Shown here: in pieces, positions 9,620 to 19,225 of the stretch
Layout: each line of letters starts with the position of its first letter
Position numbering within the stretch: the stretch's first letter is position 1
Assembly: GCA_017745295.1 (NCBI GenBank)
Contig: JAGHZR010000018.1
Span: forward strand, 62,001 to 126,000
Direction of reading: 5' to 3'
Length of the DNA stretch: 64,000 bases
From: Novosphingobium sp.
GTDB taxonomy: Bacteria; Pseudomonadota; Alphaproteobacteria; Sphingomonadales; Sphingomonadaceae
The notes under the pieces: model-generated
The model's input: only the letters and a program-made list of their open reading frames with translations
The model's database searches: none
Told to the model about the DNA's origin: nothing
Position numbers and translations under genes: made by a program

Positions 9620-9761
9620 GTTTGAAAAATGCCCGTATGGGCATTTTTAAAGCGGCACCAGCCCACGCCCCCACCCTACCACCCGCAGGATACTACCGTT
9701 GGGTGGTAGGATGGGGGCGTGGGCTGGTGCCGCAAAATTCGCCTTCAGCGAATTTTCAAAC
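9620..9761. repeat. Cloverleaf-like compound inverted-repeat element
   Basis: Outer stem GTTTGAAAA(9620-9628)/TTTTCAAAC(9753-9761); hairpin AAAAATGCCC-GTAT-GGGCATTTTT (9625-9648); central 33-bp stem 9652-9684/9701-9733 with one mismatch; hairpin AAAATTCGC-CTTCA-GCGAATTTT (9734-9756). Confidence 0.9.
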
Positions 9762-9801
9762 GAAACTGGACCTGAGCGCTCCGCGTTCCTAACTCAGGCG
9801 C

Positions 9802-10233
9802 ATGGCAAGACCCGACCCTGCACTGCTCGATCCCGCGCGCTATCCGTTTTCCTGTGCAATCGAACCGCGCTTCAGCGACCTCGATCTCAATCGCCACATC
9901 AACAACGTCGCCATGGCGGGGATGCTCGAAGACGGGCGCGTACGGTTCTACCGCGCCGCTGCCGGAGAAGGCGAGTTCCAGGGGCTGGCGACGATGGTGG
10001 CGAGCATCTCGATCGAATACCTCGGCGAGACTCACTACCCCGAAACCCTGACCGTCCACGGCGCCATCGAGCAGCTCGGCCGCACCAGCCAGCAGATCGT
10101 GCAAATCGTGACTCAGGGCGGTGAGCCGGTGGTTTTCTGCCGCACGGTTATCGTCATGGTCGGACCCGAAGGCCCCGCAGCCTTGCCCGAAGACTATCGC
10201 GCCCGCGCCGCCGAATGGTCGCTGCGCGCATGA
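9802..10233 (+). CDS. Acyl-CoA thioesterase (4HBT hotdog fold)
   Basis: [27 protein letters not shown] thioesterase motif. Confidence 0.85.
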   Translation: MARPDPALLDPARYPFSCAIEPRFSDLDLNRHINNVAMAGMLEDGRVRFYRAAAGEGEFQGLATMVASISIEYLGETHYPETLTVHGAIEQLGRTSQQIVQIVTQGGEPVVFCRTVIVMVGPEGPAALPEDYRARAAEWSLRA

Positions 10234-10604
10234 CCGCTTCCCACCACGAGATCGAGAAGGCCGAGGAAGCCCTCGCAAAGGCGGGCGGGGACGCGATCCA
10301 GCGCCACATCTTCATCTGCGCGGAGCCGCAGAAGGGCGAATGCTGCTCGCCGGAAAAGGGCGCCGCCGCGTGGAAATACCTGAAGAAGCGCCTCAAGCAG
10401 CTCGGCCTCGACGGAAACGGCGGGGTCGCCCGCACCAAGGCCGATTGTCTGCGAATCTGCTTCGCGGGTCCGGTCGCGGTCGTCTGGCCGGACGGGGTCT
10501 GGTATCACTCCTGCACCGACGAGGTGCTGGAACGGATCATCCAAGAGCACCTGATCGGCGGCGAGCCGGTCGAGGAATTCCGGCTGCGTCCTGCGGGAAA
10601 TTGA
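10230..10604 (+). CDS. (2Fe-2S) ferredoxin domain-containing protein
   Basis: [58 protein letters not shown], thioredoxin-like ferredoxin pattern. Confidence 0.85.
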   Translation: MTASHHEIEKAEEALAKAGGDAIQRHIFICAEPQKGECCSPEKGAAAWKYLKKRLKQLGLDGNGGVARTKADCLRICFAGPVAVVWPDGVWYHSCTDEVLERIIQEHLIGGEPVEEFRLRPAGN

Positions 10605-10614
10605 AGACTCACAA

Positions 10615-10911
10615 CTAGTGATCGTCGTCGAGCGGATCGACAACCGACTCGTCGTGTCCGGTGCCGCTGGAGAGGAACACCAGCCCCATCAAAGCCGAAG
10701 CCAGCAGCATCGTGAAGCCGATACCCAGCGCCGCGGCAATGTAGAAGTGCACCGAGACCATCCCGTTCGACCGATAGAGCAGGATCACCGAAGCGATCAC
10801 CAGCGCCACCGTCACCGTCATCATGTAGCGCATGATCCGGCGATAGCGCGCCCAGGCATGGGCAGCCTTTTCGGGATCTTCCAGGGGCGAACGGGGTATC
10901 ATCGCGCCCAT
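10615..10911 (-). CDS. Small two-TM membrane protein
   Basis: ORF with two hydrophobic helices; ATG at 10911 preferred over the longer ORF start. Confidence 0.55.
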   Translation of the reverse strand: MGAMIPRSPLEDPEKAAHAWARYRRIMRYMMTVTVALVIASVILLYRSNGMVSVHFYIAAALGIGFTMLLASALMGLVFLSSGTGHDESVVDPLDDDH

Positions 10912-11042
10912 TTGCGCCTTCGCGCGGGCGCCCGCAAGGGACTCGTGCAGTCGCCCCGCAGCTATGATAGTCTCCCTTGAACAAGCTCCGGAAGAGAGCG
11001 AGCGAGGAGCGGGTCGGAGACCCGATAAGGGAGATTGCAAAG

Positions 11043-11468
11043 ATGACGATCGAACGGATCATCGCCGGCCGGGAGGCCGTGATCACCTGCCAGGCAGACT
11101 GCACCGTCAGCGAAGCCGCATCGCTTCTGGCCGAACGCCGGATCGGCGCGCTGCCGATCTTCGAGGGCGACAACCTCGTCGGGATATTCTCGGAACGCGA
11201 CCTGATCTACCGCCTGCGCGAATTCGGGCCCAGCGTGCTGGGGATGCAGGTCAGCGAAGTCATGACCGCACCGCCCCTGACCGTGGACCCTTCGGCTACG
11301 GCGCTCGCCGCGCTGGCGCTGATGACGCGGCGCCGCGTCCGTCACCTGCCGGTCATCGTGGACGGCCGCATGGTCGCCTTCGTCTCGATCGGCGACATCG
11401 TGAAATATCGGCTGGAAAAGGTGGAATCGGAAGCCGCGGCGATGCGCGACTATATCCAGATGGCGTAA
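11043..11468 (+). CDS. CBS domain-containing protein
   Basis: Two CBS repeats (ADCTVSEAASLLAERRIGALPIFEGDNLVGIFSERDLI.. / ..VRHLPVIVDGRMVAFVSIGDIV). Confidence 0.9.
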   Translation: MTIERIIAGREAVITCQADCTVSEAASLLAERRIGALPIFEGDNLVGIFSERDLIYRLREFGPSVLGMQVSEVMTAPPLTVDPSATALAALALMTRRRVRHLPVIVDGRMVAFVSIGDIVKYRLEKVESEAAAMRDYIQMA

Positions 11469-11538
11469 TCGCACAGCCATCGCCCGATCTCCTGCCGCCC
11501 ACCTTGCCGCAGGGGACGGGGAGGCCTACATCGCGGGC

Positions 11539-11871
11539 ATGGACCAGCAAACCGTCACACTCAGCCCCTCGGCTGCCTCGCGCGTGGCCGCGATTGCCGA
11601 AAAGCAAGGAAAGCCGGCGATTCTTCGCCTCTCGGTCGAAGGCGGCGGCTGTTCGGGCTTCCAGTACAAGTTCGGCCTCGCCGAAGCCCCGGAAGCCGAC
11701 GACACCGTGACGGAGACCGACGGCGTGCGTCTGGTGGTGGACTCGGTCAGCCTCGACCTCGTGAGCGGCTGCGTGGTGGACTACGTGGAATCGCTCGGCG
11801 GCGCCGCCTTCCGGGTCGAGAACCCGCAGGCTGCAGCCGGATGCGGATGCGGATCGAGCTTCTCCATATGA
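11539..11871 (+). CDS. HesB/IscA-type iron-sulfur cluster assembly accessory protein (ErpA-like)
   Basis: LRLSVEGGGCSGFQYKF ... NPQAAAGCGCGSSFSI conserved cysteine pattern. Confidence 0.9.
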   Translation: MDQQTVTLSPSAASRVAAIAEKQGKPAILRLSVEGGGCSGFQYKFGLAEAPEADDTVTETDGVRLVVDSVSLDLVSGCVVDYVESLGGAAFRVENPQAAAGCGCGSSFSI

Positions 11872-12644
11872 AGAAGATCGCCACGTTCAACATCAACGGC
11901 ATCAAGGCCCGCCTGCCCCGTCTGCTCGAATGGCTGGAGGAGACCCGCCCTGCGGTCGCCTGCCTTCAGGAGATCAAGACCCAGGACGAAGGTTTCCCGA
12001 TCGCCGAGTTCGAGAAGATCGGCTACAAGGGCATCTGGCACGGCCAGAAAGGCTTCAACGGCGTGGCCATCCTTGCGGACGGCGAGATGCCGGTCGAAGT
12101 CCAGCGCGGACTTGAAGGCGAGCCGGAAGACGAACATTCGCGCTATCTGGAAGCGGACGTCTTCGGCATGCGCGTGGTCTGCATCTACCTGCCCAACGGC
12201 AACCCGCTGCCCGGTCCCAAGTTCGACTACAAGTTGCGCTGGATGGAGCGCCTGCGCCGCCGCATGGACGCGATCAGGGCCGAGGAAGTCCCGGCGATCG
12301 TTACCGGCGACTTCAACGTGATTCCCACGGACCGGGACGTCTGGTCGCCGCCCGCCATGGCCGCCGATGCGCTGATGCAGCCGGAATCGCGCGATGCCTA
12401 CTTCCGCCTGTTGGGCGATGGCTGGACCGACGCGATCGCCACCCACAACCCGCGCGGCGGCGTCTGGACGTTCTGGGACTATCAGGCCGGTGCCTGGCAG
12501 CGCGACCACGGCTTCCGCATCGACCACGCATTGCTCTCGCCGGAACTCGCCGACCGCCTCGTTTCCTGCGGCGTCGACAAGTCCTATCGCGGGCGCGAGA
12601 AGTCCAGCGACCATACGCCGGTCTGGGTGCAGTTGCGGGATTGA
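11868..12644 (+). CDS. xth: Exodeoxyribonuclease III
   Basis: KIATFNINGIKARLPRLLEWLEE..CLQEIKTQDEGFP..GDFNVIPTDRDVW..RIDHALLSPEL; ATGA overlap with the upstream gene. Confidence 0.92.
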   Translation: MKKIATFNINGIKARLPRLLEWLEETRPAVACLQEIKTQDEGFPIAEFEKIGYKGIWHGQKGFNGVAILADGEMPVEVQRGLEGEPEDEHSRYLEADVFGMRVVCIYLPNGNPLPGPKFDYKLRWMERLRRRMDAIRAEEVPAIVTGDFNVIPTDRDVWSPPAMAADALMQPESRDAYFRLLGDGWTDAIATHNPRGGVWTFWDYQAGAWQRDHGFRIDHALLSPELADRLVSCGVDKSYRGREKSSDHTPVWVQLRD

Positions 12645-12652
12645 TCCGCACC

Positions 12653-12703
12653 GATACGAAAAAGGGGAGCGAAACAGTGTGTTTCGCTACCCTTTTTCGT
12701 ATC
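12653..12703. terminator. Bidirectional terminator between convergent xth and cell wall hydrolase genes
   Basis: GATACGAAAAAGGGGAGCGAAAC-AGTGT-GTTTCGCTACCCTTTTTCGTATC, 23-bp stem with one mismatch. Confidence 0.85.
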
Positions 12704-12722
12704 TGCCGCCGAGACCGCAATC

Positions 12723-13406
12723 TCAGCGATAGAAGATATGATTGTCCACCTGGGCAAGGCGGGTCAGGCGCCAGTTCGGTGCCACGCGCGCGGCGTGGAA
12801 GAAGAGGGCGCCCTTCACCGGGCTCTTCCAGCTCTTCTCGACGGCGATCTTGGCGATCGCCACGGCCTCGCGCCAGCCGCTCGACTGTTCGCGGACCTTC
12901 GGCATCTTCTTGCCCTGGATGAACGAGAACTGCGAAGGTTGGTAGACCACGCCGCAATAGCTTGCCGGGAAGCGGCCGGATTCGGCGCGATTGATGATCA
13001 CGCGGCCGACGGCCAGCTGACCTTCGAGCGTCTCGCCGCGCGATTCGAAGTAGATTGCACTGGCAAGGCAGCGCATTTCGCTGCTGAGGCGGCCGGGAAC
13101 GGCCTGCTGCGCAACAAGCTGCGCAAGCGTGTCGGCATCGACCTGGCTGTCCTGGGTACCCTCATCGTCGGTGGTGCCGGTGTCGGCACCCGTGTCAGCC
13201 GCTGCGTCCGTCGCATCTGCCCCGTCTTCCGAGGGGAGGGACTGGATGACCGGCTGCGATACGAAGATCGGGTCGAGGGTCGATTTGGCCTGGACCAGAA
13301 CCGGTGCCAAAGCCGCGGCGCCCGAACCCTGTGCGCCGAATAGGGTGGTCAAAACCGTAGCGGCCAGCGCCACCGCGCTAGCCCACTGAAACTTGGTTCG
13401 CATCAA
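12723..13406 (-). CDS. Cell wall hydrolase (SleB family)
   Basis: RCLASAIYFESRGETLEGQLAVGRVIINRAESGRFPASYCGVVYQPSQFSFIQ hydrolase_2 motif. Confidence 0.88.
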   Translation of the reverse strand: MMRTKFQWASAVALAATVLTTLFGAQGSGAAALAPVLVQAKSTLDPIFVSQPVIQSLPSEDGADATDAAADTGADTGTTDDEGTQDSQVDADTLAQLVAQQAVPGRLSSEMRCLASAIYFESRGETLEGQLAVGRVIINRAESGRFPASYCGVVYQPSQFSFIQGKKMPKVREQSSGWREAVAIAKIAVEKSWKSPVKGALFFHAARVAPNWRLTRLAQVDNHIFYR

Positions 13407-13600
13407 ATCTTGATCAAAGGCGGTGAACCAGTCCGACGCAGGCGGGAACGGAATGCCCTTTTGAGGCGTTCACCTTCCAAACGATCCTGCCGACGATTCC
13501 CCGTCTGCGTGCTAGCCGGGTTGGCCGAAGTGCTACCCGAGCCGCTTCCGCGTCTGTGCAGTGGCCATTAACTTGCATCGTCTGCAAGTCAACCTTCTTG

Positions 13601-13942
13601 TTAACCAACCCCGATGAAGCGTTCGGGCTTCGCGATGTCCAGTTCGACGATCCACAAGTCCGGGTCCTGCTGCCCGCGTCGCTCGAGATAGTCGGAAAAG
13701 GCGAGTCGCTCTGCCGGATCTCCGCCGGTTTCCTGGCGTTTCGTGCAAGTCCAGACGCGGGTGCCGTCAAGCTGCGGCATGCGCTCATAGAGGCGCGGAT
13801 TGTCTCCATTCTCAATCAGAACGAGCATGATCGTCCCGGCGTCGCGTTCACCTTTGCTGAGAACCGCGCCGAAACCGCCTTCCGCCTGTACCGCGCGGAG
13901 GAGTCCGGAAACTTCGAGATGGGCGGGAAGGCGAGCGTCCAA
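13601..13942 (-). CDS. DUF1491 family protein
   Basis: RLPAHLEVSGLLRAVQAEGGFGAVLSKGERDAGTIMLVL...DLWIVELDIAKPERFIG pattern. Confidence 0.75.
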   Translation of the reverse strand: MDARLPAHLEVSGLLRAVQAEGGFGAVLSKGERDAGTIMLVLIENGDNPRLYERMPQLDGTRVWTCTKRQETGGDPAERLAFSDYLERRGQQDPDLWIVELDIAKPERFIGVG

Positions 13943-13944
13943 GA

Positions 13945-14442
13945 TCAGGAACCGGCGTAGCCCGGCAGGCCGGAGAGGGCGATGCGCGAGCGCATGAAGG
14001 TTCCGGTGCCGCGCCCGACTTCCTCGCCATCCTCATCCACCAGCCGGGCTTCCGCCACCAGCACGCGGCGACGGCCGCTGACCCAGCGTCCTTCCGCCAC
14101 GATCGTGCCGCCCTTGATCGGCTTGCTCAGCAGCAGGTTGAACGAGGTGGTAAGCAGGAACCGGTCGGTGACGAGGGTGTTCGCGGCGTAGAAGGCCGCG
14201 TCGTCCAGCATCTTGAAATAGATCGTACCATGCGCGGCGCCGGCGGCATGGAAACAGTCCGGCTCGACGTCGAAAGTGATGCGCGACAGGCCCTCGCCGG
14301 GAATCTCCAGACGGGAGCGGAACATCTGGTTGATCGGGGCCGAGGCATAGAGACCTTCCAGCGCCCGCCAGTGCAGTCCGGCGCCGGACACGTCCGGAGC
14401 GCCGGATTCCGATGATTCAGGCGGCATCGCGATCGATGACAT
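13945..14442 (-). CDS. PaaI family thioesterase
   Basis: HAAGAAHGTIYFKMLDDAAFYAANTLVTDRFLLTTSFNLLLSKPI..GGTIVAEGRWVSGRRRVLVAEA. Confidence 0.8.
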   Translation of the reverse strand: MSSIAMPPESSESGAPDVSGAGLHWRALEGLYASAPINQMFRSRLEIPGEGLSRITFDVEPDCFHAAGAAHGTIYFKMLDDAAFYAANTLVTDRFLLTTSFNLLLSKPIKGGTIVAEGRWVSGRRRVLVAEARLVDEDGEEVGRGTGTFMRSRIALSGLPGYAGS

Positions 14443-14878
14443 TGCTGAGCAAGCTGTAGAGCGCTTCCGGGCCGGGCGCCTCGATCAGCGCGCCGTGCAT
14501 TCGCTCGTCGCGCATCATGCGCGAGATCGCCGCCAGCGCGTGAAGGTGCGTGGCGCCCGCGTTCTCAGGCGAGAGCAGGCCGAACACGAGATCGATCGGC
14601 ACGCCGTCGGCGGAATCGAAATCGACCGGGGTATCGAGCCGCATGACCACCGCCACCGGGCGGCCGAGGCCTGCCATGCGGGCATGGGGGATCGCGATGC
14701 GGCGACCGAACCCGGTGCTGCCCATTTCCTCGCGTTCGACGATGCGCGCCAGAACCTGTTCGCGATCGAGGTGGTAAACCTCGGCGAAAAGGTCGGCGAG
14801 TCGGCCGAGAATCACGTGCTTGCTGTCTGCGCTGGTAGTCACGACGGCGTCAGGCAACAGGGTAAAAAGACTGCTCAT
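14417..14878 (-). CDS. ptsN: PTS IIA-like nitrogen regulatory protein
   Basis: VLARIVEREEMGSTGFGRRIAIPHARM EIIA-Ntr motif; downstream of hpf as usual. Confidence 0.85.
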   Translation of the reverse strand: MSSLFTLLPDAVVTTSADSKHVILGRLADLFAEVYHLDREQVLARIVEREEMGSTGFGRRIAIPHARMAGLGRPVAVVMRLDTPVDFDSADGVPIDLVFGLLSPENAGATHLHALAAISRMMRDERMHGALIEAPGPEALYSLLSNVIDRDAA

Positions 14879-15005
14879 CTGCGTTTCTGGTTCTGGCCCG
14901 AACGGAATGCCCAGGGTTTAAACGTTCATAACCCCCGGAAAACCGGGGGTTATGTTTTCTTCTCCGAGAAGAAGTTCAGGCACCCGATCGGTACCCAAAT
15001 CTGCG

Positions 15006-15575
15006 TCAGTGCGGTTCGACCCAGCCAATCGAACCGTCGCCGCGGCGGTAAACCATATTATGACGTCCCGTTCCAGCGTTTTTGAACAGCAGCGCCGTGG
15101 TGTTGCGGAGGTCCAGCATCATCACCGCATCCGAAACCGTGGCTTCGGGAACGTCCACGCGGGTTTCCGCGATCACGACCGGCGCATCGATTTCGAACTC
15201 TTCCTCGTGCTCGGTTTCCGGCTCTTCGAAGATCGTATAGGCGGCTTCCTCCACGGCGACGGCATGGGCGGTCTGTTCGTGGCGATCCTTGATCCGGCGC
15301 TTGTAGCGGCGAAGCTGCTTGTCGATCTTCTCGGCGGCCTGGTCGCAGGCGATATGCGCGTCCTGCGCCATGCCGGTGCCCTTGAGCACAAGGTTCTGCA
15401 TCACGTGCACCACGATATCGCAGCGGAAAGCCGCTGCCGGGGCGCGACCGAACGTGACCTGGGACGACAGCGCGCGGCTGAAGTACTTGTCTACGATCGC
15501 CGTCAACCGCTCGTTGGCGTGGGTCTGGAGGGCTTCACCGGTGTCGACCTGATGGCCGGAAACGCGGATGTCCAT
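15006..15575 (-). CDS. hpf: Ribosome hibernation-promoting factor, long form (HPF/RaiA)
   Basis: MDIRVSGHQVDTGEALQTHANERL..; conserved C-terminal domain EAVMMLDL..ALLFKNAGTGRHNMVYRRGDGSIGWVEP. Confidence 0.9.
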   Translation of the reverse strand: MDIRVSGHQVDTGEALQTHANERLTAIVDKYFSRALSSQVTFGRAPAAAFRCDIVVHVMQNLVLKGTGMAQDAHIACDQAAEKIDKQLRRYKRRIKDRHEQTAHAVAVEEAAYTIFEEPETEHEEEFEIDAPVVIAETRVDVPEATVSDAVMMLDLRNTTALLFKNAGTGRHNMVYRRGDGSIGWVEPH

Positions 15576-15599
15576 GAGCGATTACTCCTCTGCTGTGAT

Positions 15600-16283
15600 T
15601 CAGGCGCCCCAGAGCGGGGCATCGACCGACTTGAGAAACTCCGCATGAATGAGGAGTTCCTCCTCGGTTGCCGCGTGGGGACGCGGCTGACGGAAAGGAC
15701 GATCCTTGCGAATGAGGATCTTCGATTCCGCGGTGATCTCGGCGGTTTCGGCGAGAAGTTCGAGACCGATCTGGCGACCGCCCCGAAGCTCCACGTAGAC
15801 CTGCGCGAGCAGCTCGGCGTCTAGCAAGGCGCCGTGCTTGGTACGATGACTTCGATCAATTCCGTAGCGCGAGCAGAGCGCATCGAGCGTCAGCTTGGCG
15901 CCGGGGTGGCGCACTTTGGCCAGCTCCATCGTATCGACCATGCGGCCGAGATCGACGTGCGGATGGCCGCAGCGCTCCAGCTCGAAATTGATGAAGTTGA
16001 AGTCGAACTTGGCATTGTGAGCGATCATCGGCGCGTCGCCGATGAAGTCCAGGAAGTCCTGCGCGCTCTGGGCGAACAGCGGCTTGTCGGCCAGGAAGGC
16101 GTCGGACAGGCCATGCACCGCTTCCGCTTCGGCGGGCATCGTGCGCTCGGGATTGAAATAGGCGTGGTAGGCCTTGCCGGTCAGCACCCGGTTGACCATT
16201 TCGATGCAGCCGATCTCCACCATCCGGTCCCCGTTCCTGGGGTCGAAACCTGTGGTTTCGGTATCGAAGATGATCTCTCTCAT
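15600..16283 (-). CDS. dnaQ: DNA polymerase III epsilon subunit
   Basis: MREIIFDTETTGFDPRNGDRMVEIGCIE..HNAKFDFNFINFEL..HGALLDAELLAQVY exonuclease motifs. Confidence 0.93.
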   Translation of the reverse strand: MREIIFDTETTGFDPRNGDRMVEIGCIEMVNRVLTGKAYHAYFNPERTMPAEAEAVHGLSDAFLADKPLFAQSAQDFLDFIGDAPMIAHNAKFDFNFINFELERCGHPHVDLGRMVDTMELAKVRHPGAKLTLDALCSRYGIDRSHRTKHGALLDAELLAQVYVELRGGRQIGLELLAETAEITAESKILIRKDRPFRQPRPHAATEEELLIHAEFLKSVDAPLWGA

Positions 16284-16333
16284 CCCTCTCCATATCTGCC
16301 TGCCAGACCCACTTCGCAAGGGCCTGACCGCGA

Positions 16334-16924
16334 TTATTCTGACTCGGCCAACGCAGCCACGATACGATTCACCTGCGCGCGGGTTTCCGCCAGCGACGTA
16401 CCGGTATCGATGACGAAATCGGCCCGCGCGCGCTTTTCCGCATCGGGGACCTGGAGGCCCAGAATCTGCTCGAATTTCTCCGGCGTCATGCCCAGCCGCG
16501 CGAGGACGCGGGCGCGCTGCGCCTCGGCCGGCGCGGAAACCACCGCCACCCCGTCCAGCCCCCGGTCGCCGACTTTCTCGTAAAGCAAGGGGATGTCGAA
16601 GACGACCAGCGGGACGCCGCTGTGCTCCGCAAGGAACCGGGTCCGCGACTCAGCCACGGCCGGGTGGACGATTCCCTCGAGTCGGGCGAGCGCTTCCCGA
16701 TTCCCGAAAACCGCCGCGCCCAGTTTCGCGCGGATGACCCCCTCCGGCCCGGTGGTGCCGGGGAAGGCCGCCTCGATTTCGCCGACCAGCGCGCCGCCCG
16801 GTCCCTGAAGTTCGTGAACCACGGCATCAGCATCGAAGACCGGCACGCCCCGTTCGCGAAACATCCCGGCCACCGTCGACTTGCCCATGCCGATGGAGCC
16901 GGTGAGGCCGAGAATGCGCGTCAT
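16334..16924 (-). CDS. coaE: Dephospho-CoA kinase
   Basis: [39 protein letters not shown]; start CAT at 16922-16924. Confidence 0.92.
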   Translation of the reverse strand: MTRILGLTGSIGMGKSTVAGMFRERGVPVFDADAVVHELQGPGGALVGEIEAAFPGTTGPEGVIRAKLGAAVFGNREALARLEGIVHPAVAESRTRFLAEHSGVPLVVFDIPLLYEKVGDRGLDGVAVVSAPAEAQRARVLARLGMTPEKFEQILGLQVPDAEKRARADFVIDTGTSLAETRAQVNRIVAALAESE

Positions 16925-17778
16925 GCCAGCAGGCGCTCGCGCAGTTCCGCGTCGAAAGCGCGCGGCGGCTTGACGCCGAAGAAGTGCGCGAAAGCGACAT
17001 CGGCCTGGCCGATCAACATCGAAAGGCCGTCCACCGTCTCGAATCCGGCACGGCGCGCTTCGCGGAGGAACGGCGTTTCGAGCGGGCTGGTGACGATATC
17101 GTAGACCACGCTGCGCGGCGGAGCATGGGTGAAGTCGAAGGCGAGGGGAGGCTGGCCGGTCATGCCGAGCGGACTCGCATTGACGATCACATCGAGGCAC
17201 TGCTCGCGGTCGTCGAAGGCGAAGTCGGTCGGCTCGGCGAAATGGGCGAGGTCGATGGCGTGATGGTCGTCCTGCGTCGTCACGTCATCGAGCATGGCCT
17301 GCGCCTTGGCGGGATTGCGCCCGGCGAGGACGACGACGAATCCCCGCTCTGCCAGCGCCGCGACGATCGCCCGCGAGGCCCCGCCGGTGCCGAGCACGCG
17401 GGCCATGCGGAACAGATGAGCCTGTTCGAGCAGCGGCTGCAGGGGTTCGAGGAAACCCGGCGCATCGGTGTTGTAGCCACTCAGCGTGCCGTCCGACTCG
17501 CGCACCACCGTGTTGACGGCGCCGATCTTCGCCGCGAGCGGATCGAGGCGATCGAGCAGAGGGACGATGGCCTGCTTGTGCGGCATCGTGACGTTGCAGC
17601 CGCGCCAGTCCGGATCGGCGCGGCGCTCGGCCAGATAATCGGCGAGTCGCTCGGCCGGAACCCGGTGGCGGTCATAGCGGCCGGCAAGGCCCAGCTTCTC
17701 CAGCCAAAATCCGTGGATCACCGGGGACTTGGACTGTTCGATCGGATCGCCGATGACTTCGGCATAAGGCTGATTCAT
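16921..17778 (-). CDS. aroE: Shikimate dehydrogenase
   Basis: [52 protein letters not shown]. Confidence 0.93.
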   Translation of the reverse strand: MNQPYAEVIGDPIEQSKSPVIHGFWLEKLGLAGRYDRHRVPAERLADYLAERRADPDWRGCNVTMPHKQAIVPLLDRLDPLAAKIGAVNTVVRESDGTLSGYNTDAPGFLEPLQPLLEQAHLFRMARVLGTGGASRAIVAALAERGFVVVLAGRNPAKAQAMLDDVTTQDDHHAIDLAHFAEPTDFAFDDREQCLDVIVNASPLGMTGQPPLAFDFTHAPPRSVVYDIVTSPLETPFLREARRAGFETVDGLSMLIGQADVAFAHFFGVKPPRAFDAELRERLLA

Positions 17779-18359
17779 GACGCGATCGCTCCCAGACGGC
17801 GCAGCGCCGCCTGCACTTTGAGCAGCGGCATGCCGAGAATGGTGAAATAGTCGCCCTCGATCTTCTCGAAAAGCTGCACACCGCGCGCCTCGATGCGAAA
17901 CACGCCGACGCAGCCCGCCACTTCCGGCCATTCCGCATCCAGATATTCGGCGATGAAGGCGTCCGAAAGCGTGGTGACATGGAGCGCCGCCACGGCGTCC
18001 TCGGCCCAGAGCACCTCACCGTCGCGCACGAGCGCGGCGGCGCTGTGGAGATGCATCACCTTGCCGGAGAAGAAGCGCAGATGCTCCGCGGCGGCCTCGC
18101 GGCTCGCGGGTTTGTCGAAACGGCGACCGCCACATTCGACGAGGGAATCGCTGCCGAGCACGAGTTCGCCCGACTCTTCTGCGGAGACCGCCAGCGCCTT
18201 GGCCCGTGCCAGTTCCAGCGCGATTTCGGCAGGCGATTTGCCGAAGAGTCCGGCCTCGATGGCGCGTTCATCGACATGGGCCGGGCGGGCGCGAAACGAA
18301 ATCGCGGCAGCTTCGAGCATGGCGCGCCGCGAGGCGCTTTGCGAGGCGAGGACGATCAT
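17775..18359 (-). CDS. maf: Maf family nucleotide pyrophosphatase
   Basis: [51 protein letters not shown]. Confidence 0.92.
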   Translation of the reverse strand: MIVLASQSASRRAMLEAAAISFRARPAHVDERAIEAGLFGKSPAEIALELARAKALAVSAEESGELVLGSDSLVECGGRRFDKPASREAAAEHLRFFSGKVMHLHSAAALVRDGEVLWAEDAVAALHVTTLSDAFIAEYLDAEWPEVAGCVGVFRIEARGVQLFEKIEGDYFTILGMPLLKVQAALRRLGAIAS

Positions 18360-18379
18360 GGTGCTGGTTTCCGGAAGAG

Positions 18380-19225
18380 TCAGATCGGCTTCGGACCGAC
18401 CGGACCCTGAGTCCCTTCGGCCTTGCGCTCGTTGTAGAGATTGATGATCGCCGCCGCGGTTTCCTCGATGGAGCGGCGCGTCACGTCGATCACCGGCCAG
18501 GAATTGTCCGCGAACATGCGCCGCGCATATTTCAGTTCGTCCTCGACCCTGTCGCTTTTAACATAATCGGTGTCGGGCGACTGACTGAGGGAGAGCAGGC
18601 GGTTGCGGCGGATCTGGATCAGGCGCTCGGGCGCGGTGGTCAGGCCGACGACCAGCGGGCGCTTCAGCCCGAACAGCAGGGTCGGCGGCGGACTCTCGAC
18701 GACAATCGGGATATTCGCGACCTTGTACCCGCGATTGGCGAGATAGATCGAGGTCGGCGTCTTGCTGGTGCGCGAGACTCCAGCCAGCACGATATCCGCT
18801 TCCTCCCAGTCCTCCCAGGCGATCCCGTCGTCGTGGGCGATGGTGAACTGAATCGCATCGACGCGGGCGAAGTAGGCATCATCCAGACGGTGCTGGCGGC
18901 CGGGGCGACCCTTGGCTTCCTGCCCGAGCAGGGCCTCCAGCGCATCGGTGACGCCGTCGAGCACCGCGATCGCGGGCAGGCCGAGCTGCTGGCAGCGCTC
19001 TTCCAGACGGCCACGGGTTTCCTCGTTCACGAGGGTGAAGAAGACGAGTCCGGGATTGGCGGCGATCTCGCCCATGATCCGGTCGAGGTGCTGCTGGGAG
19101 CGGACCATCGGCCAGAAATGCCGCAAAACGTCGGAATCATCGAACTGGGCGAGGGCCGCCTTGGCGATCATTTCCAGCGTTTCGCCGGTGGAATCCGAGA
19201 GCAGGTGAAGGTGAAAACGCGCCAT
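18380..19225 (-). CDS. Pyruvate, water dikinase regulatory protein (PPSR/DUF299)
   Basis: [63 protein letters not shown]. Confidence 0.9.
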   Translation of the reverse strand: MARFHLHLLSDSTGETLEMIAKAALAQFDDSDVLRHFWPMVRSQQHLDRIMGEIAANPGLVFFTLVNEETRGRLEERCQQLGLPAIAVLDGVTDALEALLGQEAKGRPGRQHRLDDAYFARVDAIQFTIAHDDGIAWEDWEEADIVLAGVSRTSKTPTSIYLANRGYKVANIPIVVESPPPTLLFGLKRPLVVGLTTAPERLIQIRRNRLLSLSQSPDTDYVKSDRVEDELKYARRMFADNSWPVIDVTRRSIEETAAAIINLYNERKAEGTQGPVGPKPI

